The notes beneath the pieces were generated by a model that saw only the letters and a program-made list of their open reading frames with translations, did not search any database and had not been told where the DNA came from. Of a DNA stretch of 16,919 nucleotides, positions 14,715 through 16,919 are shown one piece after another. Every line of letters begins with the position of its first letter. Position 1 is the first letter of the stretch. Origin of the DNA: JACRDV01 sp024860865 [NCBI: Methanobacteriota archaeon] (lineage in GTDB: Archaea; JACRDV01); assembly GCA_024860865.1 (NCBI GenBank), contig JACRDV010000095.1, positions 1 through 16,919 on the forward strand, read 5' to 3'. The position numbers were made by a program, and so were the translations under genes.

Positions 14715-14873
14715 TCATGTAAAAATAGTTGATTCAATCGTAGCAAACATGCTGCCTGCACAAAATCGGCAGATATCCATAAATTGATCGAAACAATGTT
14801 CACAAACTGGCCTATAGCAGATTCTGCAAATAAAAATAGCCGAGAGATGTTTACATATTTGGCAGAGTACCAT
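14715..14873 (-). CDS. Small eight-cysteine zinc-finger protein
   Basis: 52-residue protein made almost entirely of four CxxC pairs: Cys4/7, Cys16/19, Cys24/27 and Cys35/38. The spacing is 8, 4 and 7 residues, compatible with two zinc ions in a cross-brace (RING/FYVE/B-box-like) or paired-knuckle fold. The start ATG 14873 is supported by GAGGTGA directly upstream. A longer frame to 14936 would overlap the PAC2 stop and contains no conserved-looking sequence. It lies 59 bases after the PAC2 gene on the same strand and may share its transcript. I do not recognise a named family. A protein- or RNA-binding adaptor is a guess. Confidence 0.7.
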   Translation of the reverse strand: MVLCQICKHLSAIFICRICYRPVCEHCFDQFMDICRFCAGSMFATIESTIFT

Positions 14874-14932
14874 ATTCACCTCAAAAATAATATAACTTTC
14901 CTTGTATTTTGAAATCTCGAAAGGCTTAAGTT

Positions 14933-15658
14933 TCAAGCATAACCAGGTATTTTTTTGAGGGGCTCTTCTTTCTCTTCGACTTCTAATTCTGAAGTATTAA
15001 TGCTAATTTTAAGTATCTTGCTGAGCTTATCTAACAAAGTTTTTGTAGCAAGCGGATCTGGATGCTCCGGATTTTTAAAATTTGGGGCAGTCATTCCAAG
15101 CAAGCATATCCCTTTCATATCTTTTAACATGCTTAAGCCTAAAACAAGTCCTGAAAAACCATAGAATGGGCCTTCTTCTGATTTTTCAATTCCAAATTTT
15201 TTCATTTCTTCAACAATTTCGGGATTAGTTGCAACACATTGAACTCCTTTCCCACCTCGTGCATGCCCTCCAAGCACAATTATTTTTTTAACTCCAAATT
15301 TTTCTAAAAAATCTAAAACTTTAAGAGCTGTATCATATTGTCCATAAAAATCAGCTTGATAACCTTTAACAATTATTAGATTTTTTTTATGTGAATAAAA
15401 TTTGATTTTAGGTAGTTCTACTGCATCATTTTCTACTTTAGCGCCTGCTTCACCCGGTGTTCCAACATAAGAAGGACTAAAATAATAAACCACTGGAAAA
15501 TTAGGAGAATATAATTCAGCAAATAGTTCTGGTTTAAGATCTTTTATTAAATGGTCTATTGCTATTTTTCCAACTGACCTTAAACCAGGCGCTCCTAGTA
15601 TGGCTATAGGGTTCTTAAACTTTGGTTTCTTCCCAATGAATTCTATCCAAGCCTTCAT
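14933..15658 (-). CDS. PAC2-family protein (proteasome assembly chaperone-like)
   Basis: 241-residue member of the PAC2 family (COG1938/COG2047), homologous to eukaryotic proteasome assembly chaperone 2 and to archaeal PbaB. The fold is related to purine nucleoside phosphorylases. Visible family segments are ILGAPGLRSVGKIAIDHLI (about 20-38), GYQADFYGQYDTALKVLDFL, IIVLGGHARG and LLGMTAPNFKNPEHPDP followed by a helical pair and a C-terminal acidic tail. ATG 15658 is preceded by AAAGTGAG and a TATA-like box 37-48 bases upstream. Archaeal members have been linked to proteasome or other complex assembly, but many are uncharacterised. The small zinc protein downstream is a possible partner. Confidence 0.87.
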   Translation of the reverse strand: MKAWIEFIGKKPKFKNPIAILGAPGLRSVGKIAIDHLIKDLKPELFAELYSPNFPVVYYFSPSYVGTPGEAGAKVENDAVELPKIKFYSHKKNLIIVKGYQADFYGQYDTALKVLDFLEKFGVKKIIVLGGHARGGKGVQCVATNPEIVEEMKKFGIEKSEEGPFYGFSGLVLGLSMLKDMKGICLLGMTAPNFKNPEHPDPLATKTLLDKLSKILKISINTSELEVEEKEEPLKKIPGYA

Positions 15659-15694
15659 GGATTCTCACTTTAAATTTAATTATCGAGGTAATTC

Positions 15695-15706
15695 TATTTA
15701 AAAGAG
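15695..15706 (-). promoter_or_regulatory. TATA-like box for the PAC2 gene
   Basis: On the minus strand TCTTTTAAATAG is a good box A match. Transcription would start about 25 bases downstream (near 15673), leaving a leader of about 15 bases with the AAAGTGAG site before ATG 15658. Confidence 0.5.
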
Positions 15707-15808
15707 TGTACAAATGCTCGAACAAAGTGCCTAGCTTAATGGAACAAGGAGATAAAATTAGAGGATAAAACAGTTTGAGGAGTTAAATTTTAATACTCTG
15801 ACTAAATT

Positions 15809-16300
15809 CTAAATTCCCTTGACGTAATCCTTCAATAGCTCAGAAACCATCTCTTCCTTCACACGCTTGTTCAAATATTTTTTGTCTATTATTTTCCAGT
15901 AGCCTCTTAGCAACAGAATAGCCTGTTCACAGTCAGATTGCGATTTCCAAAATTTGCATGCGCATAGCCTATCTACGAGGGCATCTTCGACTCCAATTAT
16001 TTTAATAGCATATTTCGTTCCGCTCAACTTTATTCGATTCACTTTTTTTCTAGTAGATAAATTACCAACTATATCAATGCAAACATCTTCACGAAAGAAT
16101 ACTCTTCCTTGTTTTTCAAATTTCATTTCTTCTAAAATTTTTGATAATACCTCCCTGTCACCTAGGATATCCATATCTAGGCTCTTGTAGGCTCCACCGG
16201 TATATAGTTCAACAGCAGAACCACCCACTAAAATCGGTTCTTTACCTTTTGGGCAGCGTGCTGTTATTTCGCCGAGGATTTCGAATTTGTTTCCTACCAA
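15809..16300 (-). CDS. Nucleotidyltransferase-fold protein, toxin-like partner of a small gene
   Basis: 163-residue minimal nucleotidyltransferase-fold protein. PILVGGSAVELYTGGAYKSLDMDIL gives the Gly-Gly-Ser glycine turn (26-28) and Asp42/Asp44, and VCIDIVG supplies Asp76 as the third carboxylate, so the catalytic set looks complete. The rest is a short helical tail with ALVDRLCACKFWKSQSDCEQA. This resembles DUF6036/AbiEii-like proteins common in archaeal toxin-antitoxin loci. The TTG start at 16300 overlaps the end of the small upstream gene (16294-16300), with AAGGAGATTAAGGT before it, so translation is coupled. It is a different subfamily from the gene at 13532 and from the MNT at 5485. 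Confidence 0.78.
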   Translation of the reverse strand: MVGNKFEILGEITARCPKGKEPILVGGSAVELYTGGAYKSLDMDILGDREVLSKILEEMKFEKQGRVFFREDVCIDIVGNLSTRKKVNRIKLSGTKYAIKIIGVEDALVDRLCACKFWKSQSDCEQAILLLRGYWKIIDKKYLNKRVKEEMVSELLKDYVKGI

Positions 16301-16425
16301 ACCTTAATCTCCTTAATCTTACCTTTAACTATCTTAACGCCTTTTTTTATCCTCATTTCAACTATCCTAGCTATTGCCTCAAACTCATCTTTATCTCTAG
16401 GTCTTGTTCGAATCGTCTCAGTCAT
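16294..16425 (-). CDS. 43-residue basic protein, putative antitoxin-like partner
   Basis: Small protein starting MTETIRTRPRDKDEFEAIARI and ending in an Ile/Lys-rich strand (VKIVKGKIKEIKVW). ATG 16425 is chosen because GGAGTGAT sits 4-5 bases upstream. A longer frame to 16497 has no such site and adds low-complexity residues. It overlaps the nucleotidyltransferase gene by 7 bases, the usual order and spacing of a small regulator followed by its enzyme. A TATA-like TCTAAATAAGTC lies at about 16460-16473 on the same strand. I do not know the family. The antitoxin label rests on layout. Confidence 0.6.
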   Translation of the reverse strand: MTETIRTRPRDKDEFEAIARIVEMRIKKGVKIVKGKIKEIKVW

Positions 16426-16543
16426 GAAATCACTCCTAAAAATGAGTTTTGATAGCTTAGACTTATTTAGACTTTGGTTTTTTGAGTTTCTTAACATAAG
16501 TTTTTAATTTTGGATTTGAAAATAGTAAAAGTGAGGCATAAAA
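16426..16543. promoter_or_regulatory. Divergent intergenic region between the TA-like pair and the radical SAM gene
   Basis: It holds a minus-strand TATA-like element (about 16460-16473) for the small gene and, for the plus strand, a T/A-rich stretch TTTTTAATTTT (16501-16511) about 30-40 bases before the TTG start with its GTGAGG site. Confidence 0.35.
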
Positions 16544-16919
16544 TTGAGGACATATCCACGCTGTGTTACTCCTGGATTTACTCCATTTGACCCAGTGGAG
16601 CTAGCGAAAGAAACTGAGAAAATTGTTTGTGTAGGGAATAAACGCAAGTATACTAATTTCTATGCCACTGGCGTATATGTATTGTAAAAGTTTTTACATT
16701 GCAATATAGCGCGAACGGTGGTATAGCTACTGGATACGCGATAGGCTGCATGTTGCGCTGCGTATTTTGTTGGATTGATTTCTCTCGAGAATTTCCGGAG
16801 AAATATGGAAATTTTTACTCGCCAGAAGAAGCATTTAACAAACTAAAAGAAGCTGCTCATAAATATGGAGTTCGCAAACTTCGCATCTCAGGAGCCGAGC
16901 CAACTCTTTGCAAAGAACA
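16544..16919 (+). CDS. Radical SAM protein, intron-containing, 3' partial: join(16544..16676,16715..16919)
   Basis: Radical SAM enzyme whose 3' end is outside the window. After joining across the predicted intron, the frame reads RKYTNFYATGVY then GGIATGYAIGC, then the cluster motif C56-x3-C60-x2-C63 (CMLRCVFCW), FYSPEEA and RISGAEPTL. The YGGIAT-x-x-x-x-GC-x-x-RCVFCW pattern recalls a family of archaeal radical SAM proteins of unknown reaction; most relatives have SGGEPT where this has SGAEPT. The start is TTG 16544, the only start codon after the in-frame stop at 16532, with GTGAGG (16531-16536) as ribosome binding site. Unspliced, translation would stop after 47 residues (TAA 16685-16687) before the cluster motif, and the downstream part is in another frame. 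If the insertion is not spliced, this is a pseudogene. Confidence 0.75.
16677..16714 (+). other. Predicted 38-nt bulge-helix-bulge (BHB) intron in the radical SAM gene
   Basis: The exons pair as 16661-16670 with 16716-16725 (10 bp, two G-U). A 3-nt bulge follows on the 3' strand (16713-16715). A 4-bp central helix pairs 16671-16674 (GCGT) with 16709-16712 (GCGC, one G-U). A 3-nt bulge lies on the 5' strand (16675-16677). An 8-bp intron helix pairs 16678-16685 with 16701-16708 (two G-U) and closes a 15-nt loop. This is the canonical hBHBh' order with correct handedness. Cutting each bulge between bases 2 and 3 gives cuts at 16676/16677 and 16714/16715. This removes 38 nt and joins T to AC as a Tyr codon, restoring the frame (TGVY-GGIAT). 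EndA, which cuts such motifs, is encoded at 11849-12397. Confidence 0.82.

Noticed and set aside
14874-14936. 73-residue version of the eight-Cys protein
   Set aside because: It would overlap the PAC2 stop, has no ribosome binding site and adds no conserved feature; GAGGTGA supports ATG 14873.
16426-16497. Longer N-terminus for the 43-residue protein
   Set aside because: The extra 24 residues are low-complexity and lack a ribosome binding site, while GGAGTGAT directly precedes ATG 16425.
16679-16716. Placing the 38-nt insertion at the codon boundary as a random indel or small mobile insertion
   Set aside because: Codon-level alignment allows 16679-16716, but no target duplication or terminal repeat fits a mobile element. 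The BHB cut rule gives the equally consistent 16677-16714 with a complete structural motif and a restored Tyr codon.

Overview
This window looks like a chromosomal segment of an archaeon. It has archaeal-type PheS/PheT and TrpS, a short tRNA-splicing endonuclease, a PAC2-family protein, archaeal Shine-Dalgarno motifs (GGTGA/GAGGTG) and TATA-like boxes. Base composition is A+T-rich except for an island at about 5.5-6.6 kb. The lineage cannot be fixed from the sequence alone. A TACK-type archaeon such as a Bathyarchaeia-like lineage is my guess only.

Layout. (1) 1-3729, plus strand: a tight four-gene operon for 2-oxoacid chain elongation, encoding a homocitrate-synthase-type enzyme (5' end outside the window), large and small aconitase-type subunits, and an isocitrate/homoisocitrate-type dehydrogenase. 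(2) 3819-5377: a HIT-family hydrolase/transferase and a malate/L-lactate/sulfolactate-type dehydrogenase. (3) 5485-6700: a more G+C-rich island with an MNT/HEPN (MntA/HepT) toxin-antitoxin pair, a broken cas4 remnant fused to it by an ATGA overlap, a small zinc-knuckle fragment and a tRNA 3'-end fragment. This looks like a decayed mobile or defence insertion. (4) 6819-11783, minus strand: the operon trpS-pheS-pheT-hexuloisomerase, with endA (11849-12397) just upstream. (5) 12483-13257, plus strand: a CooT-like small protein and an HD-domain phosphohydrolase. (6) 13354-14086: a small Lys-rich protein overlapping a nucleotidyltransferase, probably TA-like. (7) 14141-15658, minus strand: an anchored PepSY-like Cys-containing protein, a 52-residue eight-Cys zinc protein and a PAC2 protein. 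(8) 15809-16425, minus strand: a second small-protein/nucleotidyltransferase pair. (9) 16544-16919, plus strand: the start of a radical SAM gene that runs off the window.

The main discovery is in region 9. The radical SAM reading frame is broken by 38 extra bases (16677-16714). Those bases and their flanks fold into a canonical bulge-helix-bulge: a 10-bp exon helix, a 3-nt bulge, a 4-bp central helix, a 3-nt bulge and an 8-bp intron helix. Cutting each bulge between its second and third base removes exactly 38 nt. This joins the exons in frame through a Tyr codon, 11 residues before the CX3CX2C iron-sulfur motif. It is therefore a strong candidate for a protein-gene intron spliced by EndA, which is encoded about 4.5 kb away in the same window. 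The BHB introns I know of in archaeal protein genes are chiefly in cbf5 homologues.

How the genes work together: regions 1-2 are biosynthetic (lysine-type, or coenzyme-B/coenzyme-M-type chemistry), and region 4 serves translation plus sugar-phosphate metabolism. Three separate nucleotidyltransferase-based TA-like modules lie between these housekeeping blocks.
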